From Flavobacteriales bacterium (GTDB lineage Bacteria > Bacteroidota > Bacteroidia > Flavobacteriales > Flavobacteriaceae), in the NCBI GenBank assembly GCA_027067965.1, contig JAMOUV010000010.1, forward strand, positions 496,001 to 560,000: a stretch of DNA of 64,000 nt, given 5' to 3'. A program made the position numbers and the translations under genes. Shown here one piece after another: positions 1-8,527 of this stretch (the stretch's first letter is position 1; each line of letters begins with the position of its first letter). The notes under the pieces were generated by a model. It was not told where the DNA came from. It ran no database searches and saw only the letters and a program-made list of their open reading frames with translations.

Positions 1-1
1 G

Positions 2-439
2 CGTATCAACCGTTTGGGGAAACATATTCCCGTCGAAAAAGCCCATCAATATTACGACGCCATAGGATTGGGAATTGACGTGACCGCCCGGGATGTGCAG
101 CGGCAATTGAAAGCCAAAGGACTGCCCTGGGAAAAAGCCAAAGCGTTCGATTTTTCGGCCGTGGTGAGCCGGGAATTTATTCCCGTGGATGCATTCGACG
201 ACTTGAATGACATTGATTTCTCGTTGAAAATCAACGGTAAAGCCGTACAACAAGGCAATAGCGAACACATGCTTTGGAAGTTTGACGAATTGGTGGCGTA
301 TGTGTCGAAATTTTTTACCTTGCGCACGGGCGATTTAATTTTTACCGGGACGCCCGAAGGCGTGGGACGTCTGGAGCGGGACATGATCCTGGAAGGTTTT
401 ATCGGAGATAAAAGCATGTTTAAAATAAGAGTAAAATGA
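2..439 (+). CDS. Fumarylacetoacetate hydrolase (FAH) family protein, 5'-truncated
   Basis: The reading frame is open from the left edge, so the start lies outside the window; about 145 C-terminal residues are visible. The segments GLGIDVTARDVQ and FTGTPEGVG are typical of the FAH fold (FAHD1/YcgM-like acylpyruvases, oxaloacetate decarboxylases and isomerases). The Mg-binding glutamates normally lie upstream, so the active site cannot be checked. The stop codon overlaps the cinA start (ATGA, 436-439), which implies translational coupling. The exact substrate cannot be told from this fragment. Confidence 0.85.
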   Translation, partial: RINRLGKHIPVEKAHQYYDAIGLGIDVTARDVQRQLKAKGLPWEKAKAFDFSAVVSREFIPVDAFDDLNDIDFSLKINGKAVQQGNSEHMLWKFDELVAYVSKFFTLRTGDLIFTGTPEGVGRLERDMILEGFIGDKSMFKIRVK

Positions 440-1677
440 AAGCAGGCATACTTACCATAGGCGACGAAATCCTCATAGGACAGGTGATCAATACCAATGC
501 CGCTTGGTTGGGCAAACAACTGACGGACTTGGGCTTTGACGTATATTGGATGCTGACGGTGGGCGACTCACCCGAAGCCATTACCGACGGGCTGAAAACC
601 ATTTCGGAGCGAACGGACCTTATCATTTCCACCGGCGGACTGGGCCCTACGCGCGATGACCTGACCAGGGAAACCATCGCCAAATTTTTCGGCAGAAAAC
701 TCGTCTATAAAAAAGAAATCGAGGAGCATATCAAAAAATTGTTCGCGCGGATGAATTATCCTTTTACCGAAAATAACAAATCCCAAGCCATGGTACCCGA
801 AGGGACCAAAATCCTGTGGAACTACTACGGAACCGCACCCGGCATGTGGATTGAACATGAAGGAAAAATTTACGTTTTCCTGCCGGGCGTCCCGTTTGAG
901 ATGAAACATATTTTTAAGGAATATTTAGAACCCGAACTCAAAAAACGCTTTAAATTACCCGTATTGGTGCGCAAAACCGTTTCGGTGTTCGGAATAGGAG
1001 AGAGCCTGCTCGCCGACCGCTTGAAGGAATGGGAAGCCCAATTACCGCCCGAATTGCATTTGGCCTATTTACCGTCGCCCAAGCGGATACGCTTGCGTTT
1101 GTCGGCGAAAACCTATGAGCCGGAACGTATAAAAAAACTCATCGACGAGCAGTTCGAAAAACTCAAACAATACATTCCCGACCTGACCGTCAGCATGGAG
1201 CATGAAGATTTGGTTTACGAAGTGCACGAGGCATTCAAAAAAGCCGGCAAGACTTTGTCCGTTGCCGAAAGTTTGACCGGAGGACACATTATGTCCGGAT
1301 TGGTGGATTTGGCCGGTGCTTCCGTATTTTTTAAAGGCGGTATGGTAACCTATGCCACCGAGAGCAAAATTAAGGTTTTGGGCGTTCCCGCCGAAATCAT
1401 TGAAAAATATTCCGTGGTCAGCGCCGAAACCGCCAAGGAAATGGCCCGGCGCATACGGGAAAAATTCCAAACCGATTTAGCCGTCGCTACCACCGGGATT
1501 GCCGGGCCGGATAAAGGCGATGCCGATGCCGAATTAGGAACCGTATATATTGCTGTTGCTACTGAAAATTCCGTAGAAGCTCATAAATTTCTTTTCGGAC
1601 AACCGAGGGAAAAAGTTATTCAACGGGCGGTTTCGAAAGCATATGAATTGCTTGTAAAAATAGCCCGAAATTTATAG
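436..1677 (+). CDS. cinA: CinA family nicotinamide-nucleotide amidase / competence-damage protein
   Basis: This is a 413-residue protein of normal length for two-domain CinA. Residues 1-170 form the MoaB/MogA-like domain (ILTIGDEILIGQ at the start, then STGGLGPTRDD). The C-terminal 150 residues form the PncC amidase domain, with AESLTGG at about 277-283 (Ser279 fits the catalytic serine) and TGIAGPD near 352. In this family the C-terminal domain deamidates nicotinamide mononucleotide for NAD recycling, and the N-terminal domain is linked to ADP-ribose pyrophosphatase activity. The start overlaps the stop of the FAH gene by four bases, so the two are probably co-transcribed. Confidence 0.93.
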   Translation: MKAGILTIGDEILIGQVINTNAAWLGKQLTDLGFDVYWMLTVGDSPEAITDGLKTISERTDLIISTGGLGPTRDDLTRETIAKFFGRKLVYKKEIEEHIKKLFARMNYPFTENNKSQAMVPEGTKILWNYYGTAPGMWIEHEGKIYVFLPGVPFEMKHIFKEYLEPELKKRFKLPVLVRKTVSVFGIGESLLADRLKEWEAQLPPELHLAYLPSPKRIRLRLSAKTYEPERIKKLIDEQFEKLKQYIPDLTVSMEHEDLVYEVHEAFKKAGKTLSVAESLTGGHIMSGLVDLAGASVFFKGGMVTYATESKIKVLGVPAEIIEKYSVVSAETAKEMARRIREKFQTDLAVATTGIAGPDKGDADAELGTVYIAVATENSVEAHKFLFGQPREKVIQRAVSKAYELLVKIARNL

Positions 1678-1749
1678 AAAAATAGAAAAACCGAGATTTT
1701 AATACAAGCCGTTTTTTAAGGCGGATATTACTTGATACGAAAGTTGCTG

Positions 1750-1766
1750 TTTAGAATTATTCTAAA
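1750..1766. promoter_or_regulatory. Perfect 17-bp palindrome upstream of feoA, likely operator
   Basis: TTTAGAAT-T-ATTCTAAA is a perfect inverted repeat of two 8-bp arms around one base. It ends 14 bases before a TATATTTG -7 box, so it covers the -33 region where a repressor would block RNA polymerase. A near-identical copy lies before actA at 4329-4345. The TTTAG...CTAAA arms resemble those of DtxR/MntR/IdeR-type metal regulators. That assignment is inference; no regulator gene is in the window. Confidence 0.6.
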
Positions 1767-1780
1767 TAATAATTGTTTTG

Positions 1781-1788
1781 TATATTTG
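1781..1788 (+). promoter_or_regulatory. Promoter -7 box (TATATTTG) of feoAB
   Basis: This is an exact match to the Bacteroidota -7 consensus TAnnTTTG, 21 bases before the feoA ATG. The 17-bp palindrome lies immediately upstream in the -33 area. Confidence 0.6.
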
Positions 1789-1809
1789 TTTCGGGAAATT
1801 CAAAATTCA

Positions 1810-2064
1810 ATGAAACTAATTGAACTAAGACCTGATTGTGAGGCATATATAACATCACTGAGAGACGTTCCGGTTAAAATGTTAGAAATGGGAGTTTTGG
1901 AAGGAAGTAAAATTAAACTTCTAAAGGCAAGCCCATTACAACAAATGTTATTGCTTCAATTACATGGAAATCGTATTGCCTTACCACAAGAATTAGCCGA
2001 AAAAATTGAAATTGAACCTTTGCCGGATCAAGACAATTTATATTGTCGTAAATTGAAAAAATGA
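1810..2064 (+). CDS. feoA: FeoA-domain protein
   Basis: This 84-residue protein has a single SH3-like FeoA domain (about residues 8-74), with the characteristic order of a turn, VKMLEMGVLEGSKIKLL, and then a second strand region. FeoA is a small cytosolic partner of the FeoB ferrous-iron transporter. I chose the ATG at 1810 over an upstream TTG at 1732 because it starts right at the domain and lies downstream of the -7 box at 1781-1788. The stop overlaps the feoB start (ATGA, 2061-2064). The overlapping palindrome suggests metal-dependent control. Confidence 0.9.
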   Translation: MKLIELRPDCEAYITSLRDVPVKMLEMGVLEGSKIKLLKASPLQQMLLLQLHGNRIALPQELAEKIEIEPLPDQDNLYCRKLKK

Positions 2065-4043
2065 AAAATTCATATAAATTATTATTGGTAGGAAACTCGA
2101 ATGTAGGTAAATCCACTTTATTTAATATACTTACCGGATTGCACAGGCAGACAAGCAATTATCCCGGTACTACGGTAGCCGAATCGACCGGTTATTTTAA
2201 ACTTCCCGACGGCACCGGAATTCAACTTATCGATTTGCCCGGCACGGAAACCCTTTATCCCCATTCGATGGATGAAGAAGTTACACGCCAAGAAATAATG
2301 TCGTATCCGGGGGGCTATGACGGGATTATTTATGTGGCCGATGTGGACAGTTTGAAGAAAAATTTGTTGTTGCTTACTCAAATTATTGATTTAAAAATAC
2401 CCGTTTTGTTGATTATTAATAAGGCCGATAAAATGGCATCCAAAGCCATTGAAATCGATACGGACGGCTTGGAGAAGTATTTGGGTATTCCCGTTTTTTT
2501 ATTTGGAAAAAAACCATACGATCGAAAGGAGGAATTATTGAAGAAAATTCAAGAATTTGTACACCTGCGCAAACCGCCTGCCACCGCATTTTTTCCTTCA
2601 TTGCGCTTAATGGAAACTTTTCCGGAATTAAAAAAATATCACATCCGTGACTATCGCGACTTGGTAAAATTACTCACGGAAAAAAATATACGGGAGTCAA
2701 AGGAAATTATAAAGAAAGAAATTATTCGCCGCTATCAACTTATCAACCGTTTTTTTTCGCGGATTTACAAGCGTCGTCCGCTTAAGCGCAAGGATATTAC
2801 CGGCCTGCTCGATCGCGTTTTATTGCATCCGTTTTGGGGATATGTGGTTTTCTTTCTAATCATGTTTTTGTTGTTTCAGTCCGTGTATCAATTGGCGGAA
2901 TATCCGATGAATTATATCGATGGATTATATCATAAACTATCTTTATTTCTGCTTGATAAATTGCCCGCAAACATGTTTACCGACTTGATTGTCAACGGTT
3001 TATTAAGTGGTATTTTCGGTGTTTTGATTTTTGTGCCGCAAATTGCGTTTTTGTTTTTGTTTATTATTCTAATGGAAAAAACCGGCTATATGAGCCGGGT
3101 AGTTTACTTGACCGACCGGTGGATGAAACCTTTCGGGATGAGTGGCAAAAGTTTGGTGCCGTTAATTTCCGGTACGGCATGTGCGGTTCCCGCCATTTTG
3201 GCGACCCGTTCCATCGAAAGCCGTCGCGAACGGCTCATTACGCTTTTGAGCATTCCGTTTACCACTTGTTCGGCGCGCTTGCCGGTCTATACCATCATCA
3301 TTGCATTGATTATACCCGAAAAAACAATTTGGGGATTGATCGGCTTAAAGGGTTTGACATTATTTTTATTATACGTGCTGGGTTTTGCTTCCGCTTTGTT
3401 TGCGGCGTGGTTACTTCATCAATTTATAGAAAAACGTTCCGCATCGCATCTCATTATGTTGATGCCCGATTATCATTTGCCTTCGTTTCGCGAATGGATT
3501 TTCGATTGGTTGGACAAATTGCGGTCTTTTGTTTTCGGAGCCGGAAAAATTATAGTGGCATTCTCGGTAATTTTATGGTTTTTGGGAACGCACGGATGGC
3601 AGAATAACCAAGGAGAAATGAAAGGCGTTGCTTATCCGGTTTCGTTGGAAAAGTCTTATTTGGGACAATTCGGACGGATAATCGAGCCCGTTTTCAAACC
3701 CTTGGGTTTCGATTGGAAAATTGACATTGCCGTTTTGAGTTCATTTGCCGCAAGAGAAATCTTTATTTCGACCTTGGCAACCATCTATTCGGTGGAAGAC
3801 GACCAACCGGAAAAAATCGTGGACAGGTTACGCAAGGAAAAATATGCCGACGGCCGGCCCGTGTTTGATTTTGCAACCGGCATTGCCATTCTTTTATTTT
3901 ATGCCTTTGCTTTGCAATGCATGAGCACGCTTGCTGTGATTAAGCAAGAAACCGGAGATTGGAAATATGCCTTGGGTGCCTTTGTGCTAATGACCGGTTC
4001 GGCTTATGTGGTATCATTTATTGCTTATGCCCTTTTAAATTGA
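2061..4043 (+). CDS. feoB: Ferrous iron transport protein B (FeoB)
   Basis: This 660-residue inner-membrane protein imports Fe(II). The N-terminal G domain shows G1 GNSNVGKS (11-18), a YPGTT switch (34-38), G3 DLPG (58-61) and G4 NKAD near 120. The membrane domain carries the conserved gate motifs CAVPAI and FTTCSARLPVY, and has about 8-10 hydrophobic segments. It is slightly shorter than the 770-residue E. coli protein but close to other Bacteroidota FeoB. It overlaps feoA by four bases and is followed after five bases by a small Cys-containing membrane protein. Confidence 0.96.
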   Translation: MKNSYKLLLVGNSNVGKSTLFNILTGLHRQTSNYPGTTVAESTGYFKLPDGTGIQLIDLPGTETLYPHSMDEEVTRQEIMSYPGGYDGIIYVADVDSLKKNLLLLTQIIDLKIPVLLIINKADKMASKAIEIDTDGLEKYLGIPVFLFGKKPYDRKEELLKKIQEFVHLRKPPATAFFPSLRLMETFPELKKYHIRDYRDLVKLLTEKNIRESKEIIKKEIIRRYQLINRFFSRIYKRRPLKRKDITGLLDRVLLHPFWGYVVFFLIMFLLFQSVYQLAEYPMNYIDGLYHKLSLFLLDKLPANMFTDLIVNGLLSGIFGVLIFVPQIAFLFLFIILMEKTGYMSRVVYLTDRWMKPFGMSGKSLVPLISGTACAVPAILATRSIESRRERLITLLSIPFTTCSARLPVYTIIIALIIPEKTIWGLIGLKGLTLFLLYVLGFASALFAAWLLHQFIEKRSASHLIMLMPDYHLPSFREWIFDWLDKLRSFVFGAGKIIVAFSVILWFLGTHGWQNNQGEMKGVAYPVSLEKSYLGQFGRIIEPVFKPLGFDWKIDIAVLSSFAAREIFISTLATIYSVEDDQPEKIVDRLRKEKYADGRPVFDFATGIAILLFYAFALQCMSTLAVIKQETGDWKYALGAFVLMTGSAYVVSFIAYALLN

Positions 4044-4048
4044 GACGA

Positions 4049-4159
4049 ATGATACAATTGTTCACTTATTCGGTAGTTATTTTATCATTTTTTTATTTAA
4101 TGAAGATTATTTTTTCAAAACCGCACCATACTTGTAGCAAGTGTAATTATAAAAGATAA
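4049..4159 (+). CDS. Tiny FeoB-associated Cys-containing membrane protein (36 aa)
   Basis: The frame starts at an ATG five bases after the feoB stop and encodes 36 residues: a hydrophobic segment (about 5-22, YSVVILSFFYLMKIIF) followed by a basic tail with His-His and a CSKC pair. This layout (one membrane helix, then a CxxC-containing tail, directly after feoB) matches the FeoB-associated Cys-rich membrane proteins, which are proposed accessory factors in the role FeoC plays in enterobacteria. It has fewer cysteines than many family members. The call rests on position and layout, not a family search. Confidence 0.6.
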   Translation: MIQLFTYSVVILSFFYLMKIIFSKPHHTCSKCNYKR

Positions 4160-4172
4160 ATTTTTACGACAG

Positions 4173-4198
4173 CCATATAACCGCAAGGTATGGTTTTT
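4173..4198 (+). terminator. Probable weak terminator after the feo operon
   Basis: A CCAT...ATGG outer stem and an ACC-GCAA-GGT inner stem (separated by a small bulge) are followed by six T residues. It lies 14 bases after the small Cys-protein gene and before the act promoter. Confidence 0.4.
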
Positions 4199-4328
4199 TC
4201 TATTCGAATATACCGCTGCACTTTATGCGCTAAATCCTTTAAGAATAACGTTTTATGTTTGAAAAAAGAAAAGATTGATTTGGTTTTCATATCTAATTTT
4301 TCCTTTTTTATTTTTGGAATAAATTTTA

Positions 4329-4345
4329 TTTAGAAACATTCTAAA
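4329..4345. promoter_or_regulatory. 17-bp palindrome upstream of the act operon, near-copy of the feoA operator
   Basis: TTTAGAAA-C-ATTCTAAA matches the feoA palindrome at 15 of 17 positions and keeps both TTTAGAA/TTCTAAA outer arms. It ends 48 bases upstream of the act -7 box. That is farther than in feoA, so it could bind an activator, or a repressor of a second promoter. Confidence 0.55.
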
Positions 4346-4393
4346 TTAACGGCCTCATTTTCTGATAATTGTTATTTTTTGGATATGAATTTA

Positions 4394-4401
4394 TATATTT
4401 G
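4394..4401 (+). promoter_or_regulatory. Promoter -7 box (TATATTTG) of actABCDEF
   Basis: This is an exact TAnnTTTG match 43 bases before the actA ATG. A TTG at 4369-4371 lies 22 bases upstream and could serve as the -33 element. Confidence 0.55.
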
Positions 4402-4444
4402 CGTGTTTTATTTTTTTAATATCAGGAAAATTAATGCACCACAT

Positions 4445-5362
4445 ATGAAAAATAATATGTTTAGTCGAAGGAAGAGCATGATTTTCATGCTTGTTGCTTT
4501 TCTTTTTATGTTAAGCGGTTTCGCAACCCTCTCTGCGCAAGAATCTGCAAAATCTCCTGAAAAAAAGACCGTTCAAGCCGAAAAATCTTCGTCCGCATCG
4601 GCATCTTCTTCCGAAGATCGTCCATATGATGTGATAGATGAAGAATTTCGACATATCGGTCCGGGTTTCGGAGGGATGAACGCTATTCCCTTTTGGGTAG
4701 CATTGGTGGTATTTTTGTTGGCGATGGGAGGATTGATAAAAGGCAAAAACAAATTGATCAAAGGCATTTCCGGCTTAGTGGCTTTGGTTGCTTTCGGCGT
4801 AATTGCCTACATCACTTATTGGGAAGCCCGTTCATTGGGCCGTCAGCAAGGTTATGCGCCGGTTCAGCCCATTTGGTTTTCTCACAAGGTTCATGCCACT
4901 CAGAACAATATTGATTGTGAGTACTGCCATTCCGATGCACGCAGTAGCCGGCATGCCGGTATTCCGTCGTTGAATGTATGTTTGAATTGCCACAGTATGG
5001 TAAAGGAAGGAAAAATTTCCGGAAAAAAGGAAATATCCAAAATTTATCAACATTTGGATCAAAAGAAACCCATTGAGTGGATTAAAGTTCACAATCTCCC
5101 CGATCATGTTTATTTTAACCATGCGCAACACGTGCAAGCGGGAAAAGTGGCATGCCAGGAATGTCACGGACCGGTGGAACGTATGAACCGGGTGGTGGAA
5201 TATACCGAGTTAAGTATGAAATTCTGTTTGGATTGCCACAGAGAACGTGAAATTATTACGGACAATCAGTATTATGCGCTGTATAAATTTCATTTGAATC
5301 CGGGCGAAAAACCCAAAGTAAAAGATATCGGAGGTCAAGATTGTTCATCCTGTCACTATTAA
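4445..5362 (+). CDS. actA: Alternative complex III subunit A, pentaheme cytochrome c
   Basis: This 305-residue, membrane-anchored, periplasmic protein has an N-terminal hydrophobic segment, two further hydrophobic stretches near residues 75-125, then five CxxCH heme c motifs: CEYCH, CLNCH, CQECH, CLDCH and, at the very end, CSSCH. ActA is the multiheme electron-transfer subunit of the quinol:acceptor oxidoreductase called Alternative Complex III. I preferred the ATG at 4445 to upstream TTG/ATG codons, because those overlap the promoter. It is the first gene of a six-gene operon. Confidence 0.92.
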   Translation: MKNNMFSRRKSMIFMLVAFLFMLSGFATLSAQESAKSPEKKTVQAEKSSSASASSSEDRPYDVIDEEFRHIGPGFGGMNAIPFWVALVVFLLAMGGLIKGKNKLIKGISGLVALVAFGVIAYITYWEARSLGRQQGYAPVQPIWFSHKVHATQNNIDCEYCHSDARSSRHAGIPSLNVCLNCHSMVKEGKISGKKEISKIYQHLDQKKPIEWIKVHNLPDHVYFNHAQHVQAGKVACQECHGPVERMNRVVEYTELSMKFCLDCHREREIITDNQYYALYKFHLNPGEKPKVKDIGGQDCSSCHY

Positions 5363-5380
5363 TAAAAAAGTAAGGTAAAC

Positions 5381-8300
5381 ATGAAAAAATATTGGAGAAG
5401 TTTAGAAGAGTATGACATCGTTCGTCAAGGAAATATGCCCGAACCGACGGAAGAATTTTCAACAGAGGGCTTGACGGCGGACGAAATAAAAAATAAATAC
5501 AAAGCCAACAGAAGGGATTTCCTGAAATTGTTGGGATTTTCGACGGCTTATGCCGTAGCGGCCACCAGTTGTCAGCAACCGGTGCGTAAGGCCATACCCT
5601 ATTTGGTGCGGCCGGAAAACGTAACGCCCGGTGTGGCCAATTACTATTCCACCGTGATGAACGACGGTTATACTTTCGGAAGTTTATTGCTAAAAGTACG
5701 CGACGGCCGTCCCATTAAGGTAGAGCCGAACGATTTGGCCGATTATCCCGGCACAAATGCCATTATGCAAGCCGGAATTTTAGATTTATACGATACCGCG
5801 CGCTTGCAATATTCCAGCAAGAAAGGTAATGAAATATCTTGGGATAAGGCCGTATCGGAAATCAAAGCCAAATTGGACGAATTGAATGCGGCCGGCGAAA
5901 AAGTTTACTTAATCGCATCGACGGTAAACAGTCCTTCGTTCAAAAAATTATTGATAGGTTTTGTGGAAAAATATCCCAACGTGGAAATCGTTTATGCCGA
6001 TCCGGTGGATTATAGTGCCATCAAAGAAGCATATAAAAATCTGACCGGAAAGGAAATCATTCCGTCATTCCGCTTTGACAAAGCCAAAGTAATCGTAGGA
6101 ATTAATGCCGATTTTCTGGGTACTTGGTTATCGCCGGTGGAATTTTCGGCCCAATACGCCAAAGGACGCGATTTAACGAAGGGACAAAAAGCACTTTCCA
6201 AACACTATCAAGTGGAAAGTATTATGAGTTTGACCGGTACCAATGCCGACGAACGAATCATCATTAAACCGGCGGAAGAATTAAAAATCGTAGCCAAACT
6301 TTATAACGAAATTGCCAAAGTCACCGGCAAGGCCACGGTCAATGCACCCAAGTGTGATAAAGACATAAGCAAAATTGTCAAAGATTTATTGAAGCATAAG
6401 GGACAATCTTTGGTGGTTTCCGGCACGAATGATACGGGAATTCAAACCCTTGTGGCAGGTATCAACAAGATGCTTGATAATTACGGAAAGACAGTCGATA
6501 CCGCCAGAACCTTTAATCTGTATCAAGGAGGTGATAAAAAACTCGGAGAGGCCTTTGAGCAAATCAAAAACGGAAAGGCCGGTGGTGTGATGGTGATGAA
6601 CATCAACCCCTTCTATGAATATCCGGTGGATGACAAGACCAAAGCGGCATTCGGAAAATTGAAATTATCCGTTGCTTTTGCCGATCGCAATGACGAGACC
6701 GCTTCGCAAATGACTTATGTATTGGCCAACAGCCATTATTTGGAATCATGGGGAGATGCACAACCCTATAGCGATACGTTTATGTTGCAACAACCCGTAA
6801 TCAACAAACTTTGGGATACGCATCAACCCGAAGAATTCTTCATGAAAGTATTGGGCGAAAGCGGTGATTATCAATCCTATGTACAAAAATATTGGGAAGA
6901 AACACTTTATCCCAATGCTGCCGGGTATAATGGATTTACCGATTTTTGGGTAAAATCATTGCAAAACGGAATTTTTAAAGCCACTATGACGCCTGCCGAG
7001 CCCACTCCGGCTGACAAGAAAAATGAAGATAAAACGGCCGAATTGAAAGCCGAAAATGTGCCGGGAGGTTTTGCTTATGTGGTAAACAATCAAGATAAAT
7101 TACTCAAGTTTAATAAGCCCCAAGGAGAAGAATTGGTCATTTATCAAAAGGTACATATGCAAACCGGTAAATATGCCAATAATCCTTGGTTGCAAGAACT
7201 TCCCGATCCGGTTACCAAAGTGGTTTGGGACAATTATGTGAGTGTATCGCCCAAATACGCCGAAGAAAAAGGTCTGAAACAAGAAGATGTGGTGAAGGTT
7301 TCCTATAACGGCTACGAAGTGGAATTGCCCGTGGTGATTCAACCCGGTCAGGATAATTCCACCATAGCCATAGCCATGGGCTACGGACGTAAAGGGGCGG
7401 GCCCTATTGGTGACGGCATCGGAAAAGCCGTAACGGGTTTTATCCAAATAAAAGACGGCAAACGATTTTACAGCCGTATTCCGGCTAAGATCGAAAAAAC
7501 CGGCAAAACATATACCATCGCATCTACCCAAACCCATCATACGATGGAAGGCCGTGATATTGTGCGCGAAACCACATTGGAGAATTGGAAAAAGGATCCG
7601 ACGCACGGTAATGAAAAGCATCAATATTACTTAAAGAAATTAAAGGGCATTACGCTTTACAAGCACGGCTATAATCCCGAGGATTATCCCGGACATCACT
7701 GGGGCATGTCCATTGATTTGAATAAATGTACCGGTTGTTCGGCGTGTATTGTGGCTTGTCAAGTAGAAAATAACATAGCCATTGTGGGCAAGGACGAAGT
7801 CAAGAAAAAACGTATTATGCATTGGCTTCGTATCGACCGGTATTATTCGCAAGAAGAAAACGAATTGCATTCGCCTGTGCAAGAAAATCCCGAAGTGGTG
7901 CATCAGCCGGTAATGTGTCAGCATTGTGATAATGCGCCTTGTGAAAATGTTTGTCCGGTGGCAGCCACCCCGCATACTCGCGAAGGGCTGAATTCAATGG
8001 CTTATAACCGTTGTATCGGAACCCGGTATTGTATGAACAACTGTCCTTATAAAGTACGACGGTTCAATTGGTACAACTTTGTGGAAGGTGGTGATTATAA
8101 TTATTTATTCAATGATGAGATTAAACGCATGGTATTGAATCCGGATGTAGTGGTTCGTCAGCGCGGTGTGGTTGAGAAATGTACCATGTGTATCCAACGT
8201 ATTCAAGAAGGAAAATTGAGAGCTAAATCGGAAGGACGTCAATTAAAAGACGGAGAAATTAAATTGGCTTGTGAACAAGCATGTCCGACAGGTGCAATTA

Positions 8301-8509
8301 CTTTCGGAGATATGAATAATCCCGAATCGCGAGTCATCAAGTTATTTGACGACCCGCGCGCCTACGGATTGTTGGAAGAATTACATACGCTACCCAGTGT
8401 GGTATATTTGACAAAAGTTCGAAACAAAGAACATGTGGATTTCGATTATAGTATTGATGCGCACGGAGGCGAACATACGGAAGGTCACCGGGAAGAGCAT
8501 CACGGATAA
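5381..8509 (+). CDS. actB: Alternative complex III subunit B, molybdopterin-type/Fe-S protein
   Basis: This is a 1042-residue periplasmic subunit. A twin-arginine motif (RRDFLKLLGF, near residue 45) with a following hydrophobic stretch points to Tat export. The long middle part is the molybdopterin-oxidoreductase-like domain; in characterised complexes it holds no molybdenum cofactor (family knowledge). The last quarter, from Cys783, is a ferredoxin-like domain with CTGCSACIVAC, CQHCDNAPC, CIGTRYCMNNC and CTMC...CEQACP cysteine groups, which fits three 4Fe-4S clusters and one 3Fe-4S cluster. It is a fusion of the two parts, as usual for ActB. Confidence 0.93.
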   Translation: MKKYWRSLEEYDIVRQGNMPEPTEEFSTEGLTADEIKNKYKANRRDFLKLLGFSTAYAVAATSCQQPVRKAIPYLVRPENVTPGVANYYSTVMNDGYTFGSLLLKVRDGRPIKVEPNDLADYPGTNAIMQAGILDLYDTARLQYSSKKGNEISWDKAVSEIKAKLDELNAAGEKVYLIASTVNSPSFKKLLIGFVEKYPNVEIVYADPVDYSAIKEAYKNLTGKEIIPSFRFDKAKVIVGINADFLGTWLSPVEFSAQYAKGRDLTKGQKALSKHYQVESIMSLTGTNADERIIIKPAEELKIVAKLYNEIAKVTGKATVNAPKCDKDISKIVKDLLKHKGQSLVVSGTNDTGIQTLVAGINKMLDNYGKTVDTARTFNLYQGGDKKLGEAFEQIKNGKAGGVMVMNINPFYEYPVDDKTKAAFGKLKLSVAFADRNDETASQMTYVLANSHYLESWGDAQPYSDTFMLQQPVINKLWDTHQPEEFFMKVLGESGDYQSYVQKYWEETLYPNAAGYNGFTDFWVKSLQNGIFKATMTPAEPTPADKKNEDKTAELKAENVPGGFAYVVNNQDKLLKFNKPQGEELVIYQKVHMQTGKYANNPWLQELPDPVTKVVWDNYVSVSPKYAEEKGLKQEDVVKVSYNGYEVELPVVIQPGQDNSTIAIAMGYGRKGAGPIGDGIGKAVTGFIQIKDGKRFYSRIPAKIEKTGKTYTIASTQTHHTMEGRDIVRETTLENWKKDPTHGNEKHQYYLKKLKGITLYKHGYNPEDYPGHHWGMSIDLNKCTGCSACIVACQVENNIAIVGKDEVKKKRIMHWLRIDRYYSQEENELHSPVQENPEVVHQPVMCQHCDNAPCENVCPVAATPHTREGLNSMAYNRCIGTRYCMNNCPYKVRRFNWYNFVEGGDYNYLFNDEIKRMVLNPDVVVRQRGVVEKCTMCIQRIQEGKLRAKSEGRQLKDGEIKLACEQACPTGAITFGDMNNPESRVIKLFDDPRAYGLLEELHTLPSVVYLTKVRNKEHVDFDYSIDAHGGEHTEGHREEHHG

Positions 8510-8527
8510 GCAAAAAAAGAATAAATC

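Noticed and set aside
3119-3607. 162-residue frame inside feoB in another frame
   Set aside because: It lies wholly within feoB, has no family resemblance, and its composition follows the out-of-frame codons.
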